NCBI RefSeq assembly: GCF_000203795.2
Contig: NW_006281099.1
Location: 1,739,774-1,803,773 of the forward strand
Direction of reading: 5' to 3'
Source of the DNA: Batrachochytrium dendrobatidis JAM81
Taxonomy: Eukaryota > Chytridiomycota > Chytridiomycetes > Rhizophydiales
DNA: 64,000 nucleotides
Shown: one piece after another, positions 9,613-22,839 of the stretch
Position numbering within the stretch: position 1 is the first letter of the stretch
Layout of the letters: every line of letters begins with the position of its first letter
Program-made: the position numbers and the translations under genes
The notes under the pieces: model-generated
The model's input: the letters and a program-made list of their open reading frames with translations, nothing else
What the model was told of the DNA's origin: nothing
Database searches by the model: none

Positions 9613-11412
9613 ATGGAACTTTTACTGGCTGCCACAGAGCAGCAGATACCAAACATGGGGCTGTCTTTCCAAAAGAAACGAAATTCCGTCCAATACCTTC
9701 AACCTTTACTACTCCCCGATTCACCAGACTTGTCTGCTTTGCATTCTAACCAGCAAATGATTTGGACAGTTCCGCAGCAGCAAATCCACTCATATGCAGA
9801 GACTAATATGCACCTTTCGCCTGCTTCATGCAACATCAACAATCGAATCTCACCCATTTATAATGACCATTCTGCTAGTTTTGCTACTCCACAATCACTT
9901 GATAGCAGCCAATTCAATACGAGTACCAAACATGTAGATGTGGATGCATCGCAAACATTAATGTCTAAATCTCGACCAATATCAAGAGCTGTCCATTCCA
10001 TTTCTCAATTGCCTTGTAATGTTTTATTTCATTCGCGTACTCAAACCGAACAATGCAAACCATTCACTCAGCTATTGCCCAGTATTGCTACACTGTTCAA
10101 GGACATTCCAGTAACACCCCCTGATGTAGCTTTGCGTAGACCCAGTATTGAGCGTCTTCCTCTGCCTATATCAATGCAGCTGCCTTTGGCTCAAATCTCT
10201 GAGTTCCCCCCACCAAAACAGCATTTTCAACACAAACAAATTTCACAGCACCAACACCAGAAAGTAACGCAGTCTTTGTCGTGTTCGCTGGCTTTGCATG
10301 TGGCTACAAACCGTTCGCGTGAGTCTTTCATGTGGAAAAGTCCGACCATGCTAGTAGCTGCTCCACAACACATGGATAAGAATGGGTCTACACAACAACA
10401 ATTTCAACTCCGCCCAATACTTTCGTCCTCTACCACCAAGACCACACAGTCAACTCCTACATCCGCTGCCACACATATCGAAGCGCCTGCTCTTTCCAGG
10501 CAGCAGGAACAATCTGTTCAGGCGGACAGATGTTCTTTGCGCCGTCAGCAACCTTTGCTCGAAGCGCGTCGTAGATGTTCACTTCAAGCACAGGCTATTC
10601 GTACCACCAAAGAACACAGTTCGTCTTGCCACCCATATGCTGTGGGAAGATTACCTCAAGTACCAATGTACGCTCGTTCTGCTCCTGATCATATTCAGGA
10701 AAAACATATGTATCAGCATTCTTTAAAGGTTAATAAGCGTACCAACTTTCCTAAATCTTCCAAGCATGGGCGTCCACGTAAGACACTTCCAATCAGCTTT
10801 CAGCTTCTCTCATCGGCATCCCCTATCGCTGTATCAAATCCGTTCATTAGATCCATGGAGACTATGCATGATGTATCTTCTAAATTCAATCCCATATACG
10901 CAACAGAGACTCAGTCTGCCAAGTACCAACAGCACTTTAATAAAACATATCGGCATGGATACGAGCACTCTGAAATGGCCAAGACTGCGGTAGCCTATAA
11001 TAATGTGTCAAATATTCCTAGTAATCAGAGGCTAAAGCCTGTATATCACTACAGTTACGATCAAGGATCACAGCAAAAATTAACTTTCCAACAACAAAAT
11101 CGCCAGCAGATAGTTGGTGAGAAAGATATTTTGAATAGCGACAAGCGCGAACGTCAGATTTTCATGGGGCAGACTCCAAGCATAGCGCAGTCACAGTATC
11201 AGAAACTTCAGCTGCAGCATCAGCAAGACCAATATAAGCAACAGCTTTTCCTACGTCATGAGCAGCCTGTTCAGATGCAGTATGATTGCGAATCTGTCAA
11301 TTATAAGCAGGGTACTATGTCATCATTGTCATCATCATTTACTGCTGCAGATGATAGTGTAAATAAAACCATTCATTTTAATGCCCAGCAGCAACGAATT
11401 CAGATGCATTAA
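9613..11412 (+). CDS. Gln/Ser-rich low-complexity protein with one AT-hook-like motif
   Basis: An intronless frame of 599 codons starts at ATG 9613. The protein is rich in Gln, Ser, His and Pro, with Q-tracts most dense in the last 120 residues. Around residue 389 it has KHGRPRKTLP, an AT-hook core (GRPRK), suggesting minor-groove DNA binding. No folded domain is obvious. Such composition is common in transcription co-regulators or prion-like condensate proteins, so a nuclear regulatory role is plausible, but this is inference from composition alone. A first exon upstream cannot be excluded. The TAA stop is followed by AT-rich DNA and then transposon copy 4. Confidence 0.6.
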   Translation: MELLLAATEQQIPNMGLSFQKKRNSVQYLQPLLLPDSPDLSALHSNQQMIWTVPQQQIHSYAETNMHLSPASCNINNRISPIYNDHSASFATPQSLDSSQFNTSTKHVDVDASQTLMSKSRPISRAVHSISQLPCNVLFHSRTQTEQCKPFTQLLPSIATLFKDIPVTPPDVALRRPSIERLPLPISMQLPLAQISEFPPPKQHFQHKQISQHQHQKVTQSLSCSLALHVATNRSRESFMWKSPTMLVAAPQHMDKNGSTQQQFQLRPILSSSTTKTTQSTPTSAATHIEAPALSRQQEQSVQADRCSLRRQQPLLEARRRCSLQAQAIRTTKEHSSSCHPYAVGRLPQVPMYARSAPDHIQEKHMYQHSLKVNKRTNFPKSSKHGRPRKTLPISFQLLSSASPIAVSNPFIRSMETMHDVSSKFNPIYATETQSAKYQQHFNKTYRHGYEHSEMAKTAVAYNNVSNIPSNQRLKPVYHYSYDQGSQQKLTFQQQNRQQIVGEKDILNSDKRERQIFMGQTPSIAQSQYQKLQLQHQQDQYKQQLFLRHEQPVQMQYDCESVNYKQGTMSSLSSSFTAADDSVNKTIHFNAQQQRIQMH

Positions 11413-11859
11413 CATGGCAAGGCTAAAGTCATGGACAGTATCTGGCTCTGCTCATCAACACCCAAACATGCCAGCTATTGTGCAGATTCTCAAAGCAAGA
11501 ATATTGTCTATATATGATCTATATGCTAGCGTTGGGGTTGATTGTATATATTTGATTTGTTTATATCGCTCGTTCGCAGTAATGTTTTGGCTATTCTGTC
11601 TATCAGGCGTTCGAGTGCAAGCATGATGGTATCACTGATGATCAGAATTGCTCAAACCTCACACCTTTTCAGCTTTTATATAAATACTCGTTACATATTT
11701 CATTCAAATAAATATAAGCTTTTCATTATTGATCCTTTGTAGAATGTCTCAATTTCAATATTTTGGATTTGCTATTCATAAAGTATAATAGGCTAACACT
11801 AACATTTCTATAGAATAGCTGTAGTCAATTGATATCTAGCATGAATGATGCATCAAATT
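11413..11859. other. intergenic, 3' flank of the Gln-rich gene
   Basis: A 447-bp AT-rich stretch with AATAAA-type signals (around 11707). No coding or RNA feature is recognised. Confidence 0.4.
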
Positions 11860-12302
11860 ACAGTTGTATTCACAAATGGAACTATAACCAAATTACACAA
11901 CAATCAGTATCATGAAATAACCATTTACACCACATTTACTGATCATCACTCTGTTTTGACAGGGTTTGCTGGTTTTCGGGTGATTGTCATGTAAACAACA
12001 GTTGTATTTCTGAAATATGCAACATCTGCTTTCTTGAATTAGAACGCAGACGTATCTGCGATATTTATGATACAACAAAGTGGAGTTTGTAGAGTTGTAT
12101 TGAAAACAATCAAATATTGGAATTGCAATGAATGAATTTGGTGATCGTAGTGCATGATTGTCAGAATGGAATAATCCCAGCTTAAAACCATAGTTTGTGT
12201 GCATCATATGGTGGATATTGTGTCGATTAAACAAGTCAATTTGTAGTAGCAAGACAAGTATTTAATGATTGTATATTCCAAAACAACCACTGCAAGATAA
12301 AT
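11860..12302. mobile_element. MITE-like element, copy 4
   Basis: It begins acagttgtattcacaaatgg and runs to ctgcaagataaatgca, where the far terminal repeat is missing. Over about 315 bp it is the reverse complement of copy 5, with identical conceptual translation (104 of 104 residues). Copy 7 is a slightly diverged third member of this subfamily. Confidence 0.8.
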
Positions 12303-12707
12303 GCATTTAAAAAACGAATTTGGGTCTTGTAAAATCATAATTACAACTTGTTGGATTGTATATTGTTCCCCAACTATTTCCAACCTTTTCAGTTGCTAAA
12401 ACTATTGAATAATACATCTCAAGCAAACTTTACACTTGGATTCTTTATTCAACTTCATTACCAACAACAAAGACTAGGCCGAAAAGCATTACAGAAGCAT
12501 TGCAACTCTGGTGCATAGTTGATAAATGTTGGCATTTTCTGAATGTTCCTATCAGACCAGTAATCAATTGGCCGAGGACAATCATTTGGGTAGGTTTTAT
12601 ATACATCTACTTTATTGTTGACTGGCTCTGATTTACCATCCATCAGCCTTTGTGGGGTTGAATTTATAGTTTCTTATTTCAAAACTCATTAAATGTTTTA
12701 CAACTAG
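12303..12707. other. region upstream of TGS1; first TGS1 exon may lie here
   Basis: About 400 bp. TGS1 needs one more base or exon 5' of 12708, because the first recognisable exon starts in the middle of a codon. No in-frame ATG is evident. A 61-codon minus-strand frame (12458-12643) is present but has no family support. Confidence 0.4.
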
Positions 12708-14790
<2,083 letters not shown>

Positions 14791-14807
14791 CTGACCACAT
14801 TGCCACT

Positions 14808-14967
14808 TGGCCGTATTCACGTAAAATAAAGCATTTGTATCTATTTTGCACGAATCCAGATAGCAGTGTTGTGCAGTAAATGGGCAAACCAGTCATTCCA
14901 CAAGATTGGCTGTTTATGTACGGACATCCTTATTAATGTCTCATATCTTACGCGAACAAGGCGGTAA
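14808..14967. mobile_element. MITE-like element, copy 6, short internally deleted form
   Basis: About 160 bp. It starts ggccgtattcacgtaaaataaagc, 18 bp after the TGS1 stop, and ends near ttacgcgaacaaggcggt. A change in the terminal repeat creates AATAAA, which could act as the TGS1 polyadenylation signal. Confidence 0.7.
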
Positions 14968-15200
14968 CATATCAATATACTATTCAAGCCCGATTTAAAA
15001 TGTAGATCATTTAAACTTTGCATTTGTAAGTAGTTTGTTGTTTCAAACCTATTATAATGCAGCATATCCCAATCTGATCACTAATCCAGCCCACAGATAT
15101 AGTTTAACAAACAGTACAGCATATAGCACAAGAAACTTGTATTTAGTAGCCGTAAATCTCTTCAACACTAGTGGTCGAGGCCAGGTAAAAGTCAAATTGA

Positions 15201-15461
15201 CTATTGGGACGACTTGGCAGCAGTGCAGGCAGCTAAACAACCAACAATAAGCAATCAGTAAGATATTCAAATGCCACTGCATATTCAAGACTAGACTCAA
15301 AACTTACTGAAAGAGCCCATCTTTGCGTACCGCTGGTTACGACGAAACTTGGCATCAACACCACGGAGAGAAGTGTGCTTGTTAGCCTTGGGCTTCCTAA
15401 TACCGTTACGGTGAGCCTTCTTGTTCTGATTGTGGTTGGTGTGATTCTTTGACTTGGACAT
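15201..15461 (-). CDS. RPL29: 60S ribosomal protein eL29
   Basis: Two exons, 15308-15461 and 15201-15232, give 61 aa. The start [20 protein letters not shown] and the later [16 protein letters not shown] are the highly conserved eL29 sequence (yeast eL29 is 59 aa). The single intron begins TTCA|GTAAGT and ends TTTAG, adding [10 protein letters not shown] at the C-terminus. If it were retained, the protein would end two codons later (Lys-Phe-stop). eL29 is a small very basic protein on the 60S subunit surface. The gene is too short to be found by length alone and was recognised by motif. About 550 bp upstream before transposon copy 7 should contain its promoter. Confidence 0.95.
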
Positions 15462-16008
15462 TGTTCTGTGAATATGGTAGTGTTATCAGATGAGTTGGAT
15501 TACATACCCGCACAGTGATTGGTTAGCATTAACTGTATAATCAAGATTCAAGTAGATCATCCACCTGGCATAATCCATCCATTCTTGTAATGTTACACAT
15601 TCTCGATTCAATACCATCTGTATTTCAATAAAAGCTCAGATAAATATTCTTTAGCTCAATACTTCAGCCAGTAGCTTTCTTTTACAGTGTGTTTGCCGAT
15701 ACACTAAAGCTAGCTCATTCACTATTTGATGGTCAAGTGGAGCAATCAGACTGCATTAAATACAAGAGCGAATTTGTAGCTAAACATAGCTGCTTGGATG
15801 ATTTGGTGTTTTGAATGCATGCACACACAACTTGATGGATGGATGGACCGGCAATAGACATCCTGATACTGACTGAAACTCACCTCCTGGTGTGGTTGTG
15901 AGGACAAAGACGGTTGTCTTACTTGGTTGATCAACGCTATACATTCACGTGATTTACAGATTTGTCACGTGTGATACATTTGCTTTGTATTGCACATTTG
16001 CTCTATTA
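15462..16008. other. eL29 upstream region
   Basis: A 547-bp non-coding stretch between the eL29 start and transposon copy 7. It probably contains the eL29 promoter and perhaps a 5'UTR intron. No other feature is recognised. Confidence 0.4.
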
Positions 16009-16485
16009 TAGTTGTATTCACAAATGGAACTATAACCAAATTACACAACAATCAGTATCATGAAATAACCATTTACACCACATTTACTGATCATCACTCT
16101 GTTCTGACAGAGTTTGCTGGTTTTCGGGTGATTGTCATGTAAACAACAGTTGTATTTCTGAAATATGCAACATCTGCTTTCTTGAATTAGAACGCAGACG
16201 TATCTGCGATATTTATGATACAACAAAGTGGAGTTTGTAGAGTTGTATTGAAAACAATCAAATATTGGAATTGCAATGAATGAATTTGGTGATCGTACAG
16301 TGCATGATTATCAAAATGGAATAATCCCAGCTTAAAACCATAGTTTGTGTGCATCATATGGTGGACATTGTGTCGATTAAACAAGTCAATTTGTAGTAGC
16401 AAGACAAGTATTTAATGATTGTATATTCCAAAACAACCACCGCAAGATAAATACAAGTGTTCCATTTTACGTGAATACGGCTGTA
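16009..16485. mobile_element. MITE-like element, copy 7
   Basis: The left end is atagttgtattcacaaatgg and the right end is ccattttacgtgaatacggctgt. It belongs to the same subfamily and orientation as copy 4. Its right end lies 20 bp beyond the GID9 stop codon, so it probably forms the 3'UTR of that gene. Confidence 0.85.
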
Positions 16486-16505
16486 GTTTATTGAATAGAA
16501 ACACA

Positions 16506-18353
16506 TTACGCAATAAATGCTTTGCGAGTTTCAGTTAAATGGTAAGTAGCACCAGTGGTTGGACACAAAATAGATCCATCATTTCTAGATGCTATATCCT
16601 TCAGTGCCTATATAAATATCAAAATCAGTTGCACAGATATTCATAATTCCAACAACAGTATTTAAAAAACAATGCTCAACAAGCACATACCAATGTTGAA
16701 TAGACTTGACCATTGGGCAAAACTAAAGGTGGGTTATCTGCATCCATAATCTTGCCGCTAATACGACACACAACACAGGAATTTACATGGTGTGAGCATG
16801 GAAGCTTTTCTGCCAACTTGCCAAACGTGTCGCTTTCACACACTGGACAGTTGACATTTTTAGATAGTGGCTGCGAGCATGTAGGTGTTTTGAGCGAAGC
16901 AAGTCCAGCCTGGAGTGTCATATGCAATAGAGGTCGAAGAGTAAGCGAGTTCAACGCATAGTTGTCTGTTTTAAACTGCTGCACAAGATTTGTCCATTGC
17001 GATTCGTCGAATAATAACTATGGCGTTATAACATCAGATCAGCAAAACATGTCTGCACACAGAGAAAATATGTACTAAACAACCAGTTTCATTGATTACT
17101 TTGTAGCTTTTGCATGTAGTTTGCGAAGTAAAAGCCAGTAGTCCCATGGCTTGTTGGATTTGCTGCATGTGCGTGTCAGACCATGGAGTCAAATACTTGC
17201 GGGCATATGCAATCGCTTGAGAAGTCTTGGAAACACGAACCAACTCAATGTACTCTTGCAAGCGAAGATTAAATTCAAGTGTACTCTATCAAAATCCATT
17301 CACACGTTACAGTTAGATGGATAACAAGAGTCATACTGTTAAAAAAGCAATAATTAAACTCTACCTTGGCCTTTTTAAGACTCGATCTGTTGTCACTACA
17401 CCATTGGAGACATTCGTTGCAGCTCTTTTTCAGTAAAGCTGCCTCAATCTTGCGACTTTGTGAAAAAAGATCAATATCTACCAGATCCTGCATGCAAGGA
17501 CAGTAGTAAACCACTCAGTTATACACTTTCGGCTTCAATCTATGCGCTTATGCAGCATTTAACGCATCAAATTTCAAAAATACCACACACCTGAATTTGT
17601 GAGTCCGTTGCCAACTTGACAGCCGATGTGCTCAATCCTTGACGAAGCATATAGTCAACCAAGATACGAGCCAGCCGTGTTTTACTCCAGCGAATGTATG
17701 CCTCGGAATCAACTACTTGAATATGCGATACTTCAGCAAGGTGCTCCAAACGAACTTTAGTATGGTGTACATACAAGTCTTCCTCTATCTTGATCTCATC
17801 AAGCTAATTCATGTGATTTAGTTTAGGAAAGCAGCAAAATAGAACGTGAATTTAGTTTAACTTTCAGAATAAACTCGAGTGACATTTCATTTGCATGGCA
17901 GTTTTGCAAATGACAATGCTAATAATAAAAAGTTGTTTCAGTTGTATACAATCTGGCAATTCCATAGATTGGAATCGACACAGTCTACTGGCAACAAGTT
18001 GAATTAGTCACGCTTATACCAGTACAAATTTACCTTGCGCTTGAGTCCATGTAGACGACTAATAGAGGCATCAAGAGAGGTGCATATTTCATCTAATGAA
18101 GCAGATGAAGAAGCTTTGGAAATGACAGACTCAACCTGAGTAGACAAGGCAAGCATTTCTTTCTCGACATGCTTTTGTGATGTTCTGAGTGCTCTCTTGA
18201 GTTGCTCCAAAGGCACCTGTAGATAAGTGATTTATATTGTAATAGTAAGCATAGAACAGTGGAATGAGTTGTAAATAGGCTCAGTAGTCATACCTTGATA
18301 AGCGGCTGCTCCAAGTTCAGCATGCCTTCATGATTAATCTTGGCTTGCTCCAT
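16506..18353 (-). CDS. GID9: MAEA/GID9-type RING subunit of the CTLH (GID) E3 ubiquitin ligase
   Basis: Seven exons, all in phase 0: 18294-18353, 18034-18216, 17591-17803, 17365-17487, 17100-17285, 16691-17017 and 16506-16607. They give 397 aa, the length of human MAEA (396). A coiled-coil N-terminus is followed by LisH (RLARILVDYMLRQGLSTSAVKLA), CTLH (LEFNLRLQEYIELVR) and CRA segments. It ends in a divergent RING: CPVC, a His/Cys cluster CSHHVNSCVVC, and the family signature NPPLVLPNGQVYS. In yeast, Gid9 pairs with Gid2 to ubiquitinate gluconeogenic enzymes when glucose returns. In this RING, several zinc ligands are replaced, as in the family. The 3' end abuts a transposon copy. Confidence 0.96.
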
Positions 18354-19182
18354 ATCTGGACTGTTGGTCTGTTTGATATTCGAAAGTTTGGCTTGCAGAT
18401 TTGCTTTGATTCTTGTTGGTGGCTGGACAGTAAAATACAGTCTGTATTGTATAATTTACAGACTCGATGCTAGCAATTAGTTTTTCAGATATCCAAAACT
18501 AGTTTATCTTGACTGCACCAACACTGATATGGATCTGAACTGCTCTGATCATGCAGTAAACAAAGCTGATCATCTTTAGACTAAACATCATCCTCGGCTG
18601 CACATACTGATAAAAGACTGATGTTTGCAGCAGTGTATGGCAATGCAGGTGTTGAAAGTCGACCAAGTGCTCAGGGTGCTTGTTTCAAAAGATATAATGC
18701 AGCATGTTCGATTGTGGTGGCACAAGAGTATCCATTCCAAAATCACAAATAAATGGAATTGTAAAGATGAATATACTAGTATGATTCTTCTATAGAGCGG
18801 TGAACGATGTAGCTAAAGAAACGTATTGTACTAATCGTGAAAATATGATGTAATCAACAAGACTGCAGCGTTTGGACGGCAAATACTGAGAATATCCAAC
18901 TCATCTCCACTCTTTAAACATCAGCCAAGCCAGGTGTAGGCAAATGCATATCTACCACACCAGTCAAGTCACGCCTTTTGTGGTGTCAATAATCAAACGC
19001 GACTGGAGGCTTAAAATATCCACACTCGATTCAAACGCCGATTCATATATCAGCCATTGCTGCTGTTTCCTATTCTATTCAAACCGTCAAGGCGCTGTAT
19101 ACTATCCCTAAATACCTGCTCTTTACTGTAACCTATTTCCCCACTAGCCGATCCCTCTTCAAGACTTTCAGATATTTTTGTC
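18354..19182. other. divergent intergenic region
   Basis: About 830 bp between the GID9 start (-) and the unknown repeat-protein gene (+). An upstream in-frame extension of GID9 exon 1 to about 18424 is possible. Otherwise no gene, repeat or RNA is recognised. Confidence 0.4.
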
Positions 19183-21721
19183 ATGTCCAAGGTATGATGT
19201 GGCGGATCAAGTATTATTATCCACTCACACTTGTAGCATACGTCAGTCAGTAGCTTTCAATGGAGCTATGATATACAACATTTTTCAGTAGTGTAATGTT
19301 CCAAATGGTGTTCATGATAGTATGATCTTAGTGATGTCCAGTTTACCCTCTTGTGATGATAACAAATCCGCTATAGGATGCTTGACTACCACCAGACAAT
19401 GCCAGCAAAAAATGCTATTACACTTGCTTCGTGCCATTATTAACACTAAATTCTATACCTGTAATATTACAATATTGGTTTTTATATCGGTATCCTAATG
19501 CTATTATTATGTTGTAATACGATTGCACTATCTTTCTGGTCACCAAACTACCATTCTTTGTGCCCTTCAAACTTATGGTGGCTACACCATGATCGTGCTC
19601 TGGCAACAAAACTCGCTTGGAAACCTATACTAATATTTTGAACGACAACTGATTGCTGTTCAGTCGCATACAGACGTGCTGGTTGCTCTCGAGGCGCTTA
19701 AGCGCCATAGTTTTCGTGCATTTGCTGTACTTGTTGCACGCATTGTGGATGATGGTGCCAAACCACAGCCCCAAGTCTCGCATATTGCGTTGGATAATGA
19801 TCTAGATGCGCTATCCAATTGCATCGGTTTGCAGCAACCACTTTTAGAGCCATTCCAAGTGCGCTCACAAACCCCTGAGCAACAATCATCACTTCCACTA
19901 CTGAAATTTCAGGATTATAGTCCGGTAGTAGAATCTGCCCATACATCTCAAACTCCAGTTCAAGATGCCAGTTCTTTTGATACAGAATCTCCCATTTTAA
20001 CCCCGCAAGCATTTCCAAGTCCATTACCTTTGGCTGCTTCAGGACGGCGTCGTGGTTCTATTACAGAAGCGGCTTCCAATATTGTTCAACGAGTACGTCG
20101 ACTCTCTGTTGTTGCTGCAAGTATTGGAAAAACAGTATCCAGTGATCAACGATCTCCTGACCCCAAAAGGCAGTCAGTCGCGACGAAGAGTATGAATTTT
20201 ATGTCACCTGGAACAGCAACTCCACCTCGATATAGTATACAGGAAAAAGCCAGCAAGATCTTTACATCGTATAGTCAACACGAGTCCGCTCCTATTTCTC
20301 CTCCTGAAGAACATATACATGACAAGAATCTTGAGGAGCTGCTGAGTGATCACAATGTGGCTCTTTTGCTCGGTGCTTTATGCAAGGCCATTTTTCAATT
20401 CTTGGAGGAAGAACCCGCAGTTGCTTTAGCTACTCCTAGTCCTTTGCCGTTGATGGCAAATAGCTCTTCCAACGAGTTTTCTAAAGCAACTAGCGAAGGT
20501 ACTTCGTGCATTCAGCCAGTAACTACTACTAAATCTCCATTGATTGAGGATGCCGTGTCTGCGGAACGTCAGTCTAAAACTTCCGAGTCCACAATTCCAC
20601 CTTCAGCTCAACAAAGCCATAATCAGCTTGCTATACCATCTACAAAACCTTATGCTGAAAGTTCTGTTTCGTCTACTTGCAACGAAAATGAGGAAGCCAG
20701 ATTTCAGCGGATTGTTTCATGCGTTGAAACCATTCAAATCGCTTTTGAAACCAATGATCTTTCTGAATTATCAGATGTAAAAAAGGCTCTATGGACAGAA
20801 ATTATGTCGCTTCTTCCAGCCGTGCAGCAAATCAGCAAGCTATACGGAGAAAAGCTTCAAAAGCAAGCACAAAACACGTCTACTAGCTTACCCAAAATTG
20901 ATCACAATCGATCTTTGGATGCATCTGATACCCCATCCTGCAAATTCTTTGACTTTTCTGAAATGCTTGATATGAATCCCGATGGTACTCGATCGTATCC
21001 AGGATCCAATGAGTTATCCAAAGTGGTTCTAGCTATCGATCATATTCTTCAAATTGCTCCACGTATGGACAATCAAACCGTGAGTTTGTCTGATTCCAAA
21101 CTGCGCGATATCTCTGCAGCTCAACTGATTGGTCTTATCGAGCGTCTCAACCGTGGAGCAACATATTACTCTGGCCAAAGAGCCTATCCAGAAACCAAAT
21201 ATACAACCTTAAATTTCCTTACAGAGAAAATTGCCCAAAGTGCCAAGCTTCGTCTTAACAATCAATGCTTCATCATGACAGCAGATCAATCACGACAAAT
21301 GGATTTAACCAAGCTTGGAGGAATGATGGAAAATGGACAACGACTACGGCTAGCTAACCAAGACTGGATGTCAAAAGAGCAACGCATGTATGAGGACTTG
21401 TCGGCACTGCAGCAAAAACTAAGTGCTATAGGAGAATCTCGTATGCATAACCAGCGATTTGAGCTTACACCAGATAAACAAAGAAACATGTTTATATACA
21501 AGATTTCTGGACAGATTGAAAAGGGGCAACAACGAAGAATGTCGAACCAGGATGCTGTATATGAAAGATGTTCTTTGGGAAAAAGCAAAAAAGAGGATCT
21601 TTTCGAGTTTGAAAAAACACTTGATCGAGCAAAAGCCTTGCATCAAACGACAAACCAAAAAACTGATAGTAATAGTTTAAAATCACGCAAAGTTTGCGCT
21701 GCTACATCTGAGTTAGTGTAG
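19183..21721 (+). CDS. unknown protein with C-terminal ~36-residue R-x-x-N-Q repeats
   Basis: The large frame is open from 19664 and lacks a good ATG near its start. A mini-exon ATGTCCAAG|GTATGA at 19183-19191 joins in phase 0 to the acceptor at 19663, giving about 688 aa starting MSKSHTDVLVALEALKRH. The middle is disordered and Ser/Pro-rich. The C-terminal third (bases about 21150-21560) is a set of degenerate 36-residue repeats: RLNNQ, RLANQ, RMHNQ and RMSNQ, each followed by an aromatic or acidic residue and later a G-x-x-E-x-G-Q type step. I do not recognise the family. The 472-nt intron is long for this region, so another small exon may hide inside it. Transposon copy 8 starts 33 bp after the stop. 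Confidence 0.65.
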
Positions 21722-21753
21722 CTTATTGAATTGCATTTTCAATTTTTTTAAAG

Positions 21754-22698
21754 TCAGTCGCATTCACGTAAAATGGATCATTTTATGTATTTATCTTGAA
21801 TTGACTATTTTGCTCTGCAATAAACACTCGTCAAATATTTGTTTGCTTTTCTACTACTATTTGTCCGACAAACCACCACATTCTTTATTATACTCGAGTT
21901 ATTTTTTGCAAAGTCCAATAATCAAAATATGCAGCTATAGTGTGGTTTCAATCCTTGTGGCATTTGTTGACCGGTTGGTATACCATGTCCAATCATACAG
22001 TTGCTTTGTGCAATGGAATGTTGTTCAAAATAATGTGTGCGTTTGGAAATGTTGCATGTCATTGTTTAGAAAGTCTTGCAGTACCATGACATTCACAGCC
22101 CACTTGATCAGTTTTAGACACACCGATCATCATATGATACACATAATCAAATCATAGTATTGATCGGATGTGTGTAGACCGTGTACTTTGTTGCTGTATA
22201 GTCATACATTGTACGATCGCCAAGTTTGATACCAGACTCATCGACTGCAATCCAGATATTGAATTTGTTTGGATATTGCCAATAAAAGCCTGGATGTATG
22301 CCATGCTGTCAACATGTCTGTCACTCACAAGTGTTGGGCTTGTGCACAATACTATTGTCAAGATCATTGACATGACTGGTCGAGACATTTGCACTTGGTA
22401 AAGGTCCACAAACGCGCTCACAACGTCTTGTTGTCCAAGTGCTGATGACTACAGGGTTATCAAGCCATCAATCAATAATTTGATACGTTGGTTTGATGAC
22501 AATATACTGTATAAAGTTTTGACATGAAAGTAGAAATCCATATGTAAAAGGACATGTTTTGAATGCTAAACCAAAAGCTATATAAATAATGATCTGAACA
22601 TAATGCTGCCAGGTAAAATTAGCACGAATCAAACATGAGTGGCAGTTCATCATGTATGCTAGCTTATTCAGTGTTCCATTATGCGTGAATACGGCTGT
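21754..22698. mobile_element. long MITE-like element, copy 8 (945 bp)
   Basis: The left end is cagtcgcattcacgtaaaatgg and the right end is ccattatgcgtgaatacggctgt. It is nearly identical over its full length to copy 9, 11.8 kb away in the same orientation. Frames inside are repeat shadows; none has a transposase motif. Confidence 0.88.
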
Positions 22699-22839
22699 CG
22701 TTGTGCTTTATTCAAACCTGCATCAAAAATCCAAATAAAACGGTTGTAGTTCAACTTTGTTATCAGGATTGTTTGGGTTTTATTATTTACAGTGATTGAT
22801 TATGAGTAAACGTTATATGCGTATTTTTAATCAAACATG

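Noticed and set aside
12458..12643. 61-codon minus-strand frame upstream of TGS1
   Set aside because: It has an ATG and reasonable composition but no family resemblance, and this length is expected by chance in this DNA.
22152..22421. 89-codon frames duplicated at 33954-34223
   Set aside because: They fall within the 945-bp repeat copies 8 and 9, have no transposase motif, and are explained by the repeat.
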